This document shows, piece after piece, positions 6,426 to 7,368 of a stretch of DNA of 7,368 nucleotides. Position 1 is the first letter of the stretch. Every line of letters starts with the position of its first letter. Position numbers and translations under genes: made by a program. Below the pieces are notes generated by a model. It saw only the letters and a list, made by a program, of their open reading frames with translations, was not told the origin of the DNA and did no database searches. The stretch is from Chitinophagaceae bacterium (GTDB lineage Bacteria; Bacteroidota; Bacteroidia; Chitinophagales; Chitinophagaceae): the NCBI GenBank assembly GCA_025362915.1, contig JANYEU010000169.1, positions 1-7,368 on the forward strand. The letters run 5' to 3'.

Positions 6426-7368
6426 TTGAGTAATATAAAGAAACTAGCTTCGCAAACCATGTGGTATGGATTAAGTTCTATTGCCGCAAGGTTTATTAAT
6501 TATTTATTGACACCATTTTTAACCTATTCGCATGTTATCAAAACATCCGACTTTGGTAAGATGGGGCTTATCTATTCTACCCTACCTGTGCTGAATGTAT
6601 TGTTTACTTATGGCTTCGAAACTGCCTACTTCCGCTTTTCTTCACGTGAAGAATACAAAGAATCTATCTATAGCACTACCGCCATTTCCTTGTTTCTATC
6701 CACCATCATGTTTACGGTTTTATTATGGTACAATCAAAGTTGGATAGGAGGTGCAACAGGTTTGGCAGACATTCCCCAACTGATAAAACTAAGTATTCTC
6801 ATCATTGCTTTCGATACGTTGAGTGCCATTCCATTTGCCAAGCTTAGGCAAGAGGGGCGACCGATAAAGTTTGCCATCATCAAGATTTTGGGTATTTGCA
6901 TAAACATGTTCCTTACTTGGTTCTTTATTGGCTACTGTGCAGGGACTTTGGAGAAGAATCCGGATAGTATTCTTAAGGTTGTTTATAATCCACAAATAAA
7001 CCCCATTGTTTATGTGGTATTGGCCAACTTGGTGCAATCTGTTTTCACCCTGCTGCTGTTGTTTGCAGAAATAAGGCTGATACGCTTCCGCTTCAATACA
7101 ATACTTTGGAAAGAGATGATGGTTTACTCTTTGCCATTATTGATAGTAGGTTTTGGGGGGATTATCAATGAAACTTTTGATAGGTTGATGCTGGATAAAT
7201 GGTTACCCGGCACACAAGAGTTTAAGGAAGCGCAAGTGGGTGTTTACAATGCCTGTTATAAGCTATCCATACTTATTACCTTGTTTATACAAGCATTTAA
7301 GATGGGGGCGGAACCTTTCTTTTTCAAACAGGCAGAAAGTGGAAACCCGCAGCGGGTGTATGCAAGGG
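6426..7368 (+). CDS. Polysaccharide flippase-type membrane protein (MOP/Wzx superfamily), 3' truncated by window
   Basis: An open frame of 314 codons runs to the window edge without a stop. The product begins with SNIKKLASQTMWYGLSSIAA and then has repeated hydrophobic segments. The N-terminal layout (short amphipathic lead, YGLSSIAARFINYLLTPF, then SDFGKMGLIYS) is that of bacterial oligosaccharide/lipopolysaccharide flippases, which move lipid-linked sugars across the inner membrane. An in-frame TAA at 6417-6419 limits the start. TTG 6426 gives the usual family N-terminus, and the first ATG (6459) would remove part of it. Later landmarks are KLRQEGRPIKFAIIK and INETFDRLMLDKWLP, consistent with the family. 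The 129-bp gap upstream has a possible weak promoter (TTG 6346-6348 and TAACCTTTC from 6366), not convincing enough to list. The transported substrate is unknown. Confidence 0.85.
   Translation, partial: MSNIKKLASQTMWYGLSSIAARFINYLLTPFLTYSHVIKTSDFGKMGLIYSTLPVLNVLFTYGFETAYFRFSSREEYKESIYSTTAISLFLSTIMFTVLLWYNQSWIGGATGLADIPQLIKLSILIIAFDTLSAIPFAKLRQEGRPIKFAIIKILGICINMFLTWFFIGYCAGTLEKNPDSILKVVYNPQINPIVYVVLANLVQSVFTLLLLFAEIRLIRFRFNTILWKEMMVYSLPLLIVGFGGIINETFDRLMLDKWLPGTQEFKEAQVGVYNACYKLSILITLFIQAFKMGAEPFFFKQAESGNPQRVYAR

Overview
The window most likely comes from a member of the Bacteroidota, and a Chitinophagaceae-like organism is a reasonable guess. The DNA is AT-rich, genes are usually preceded by A/T-rich stretches rather than clear Shine-Dalgarno sites, and several genes appear to start at TTG. 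The protein families also fit: a UbiA/type III PKS cluster, a small ArfB, a di-heme peroxidase and a MOP-type flippase. The taxonomic call is inference from sequence character, not from a database match.

All genes lie on the plus strand. Positions 1-48 are the 3' part of a tRNA-Pro (anticodon GGG), followed at once by an intrinsic terminator. Next comes a four-gene cluster at about 141-4171: a UbiA-family prenyltransferase, a type III polyketide synthase with an intact Cys-His-Asn triad, a class I SAM methyltransferase, and a FAD oxidoreductase of the geranylgeranyl-reductase/hydroxylase type. The last three have the same composition as known alkylresorcinol/alkylquinone pathways (for example SrsA-SrsB-SrsC of Streptomyces). 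I infer a phenolic lipid or quinone that is built by the PKS, then methylated and hydroxylated, with a possible membrane prenylation step by UbiA. The product itself cannot be read from sequence.

The cluster is interrupted between the PKS and methyltransferase genes by a 159-bp element with perfect 31-bp inverted ends (2100-2258). A second, larger non-coding structure follows the cluster at 4300-4600. It has inverted ends and encloses six copies of a strictly 41-bp repeat in the order A-B-A-B-A-A', plus a near-perfect long hairpin. Neither element carries an intact gene. Both look like small non-autonomous mobile or folding elements and are the least explained parts of the window.

Downstream are arfB (ribosome rescue, 4810-5217) and, two bases later, an exported di-heme cytochrome c peroxidase (5220-6296). 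The window ends inside a polytopic polysaccharide flippase-type gene that starts at TTG 6426 and runs off the right edge.
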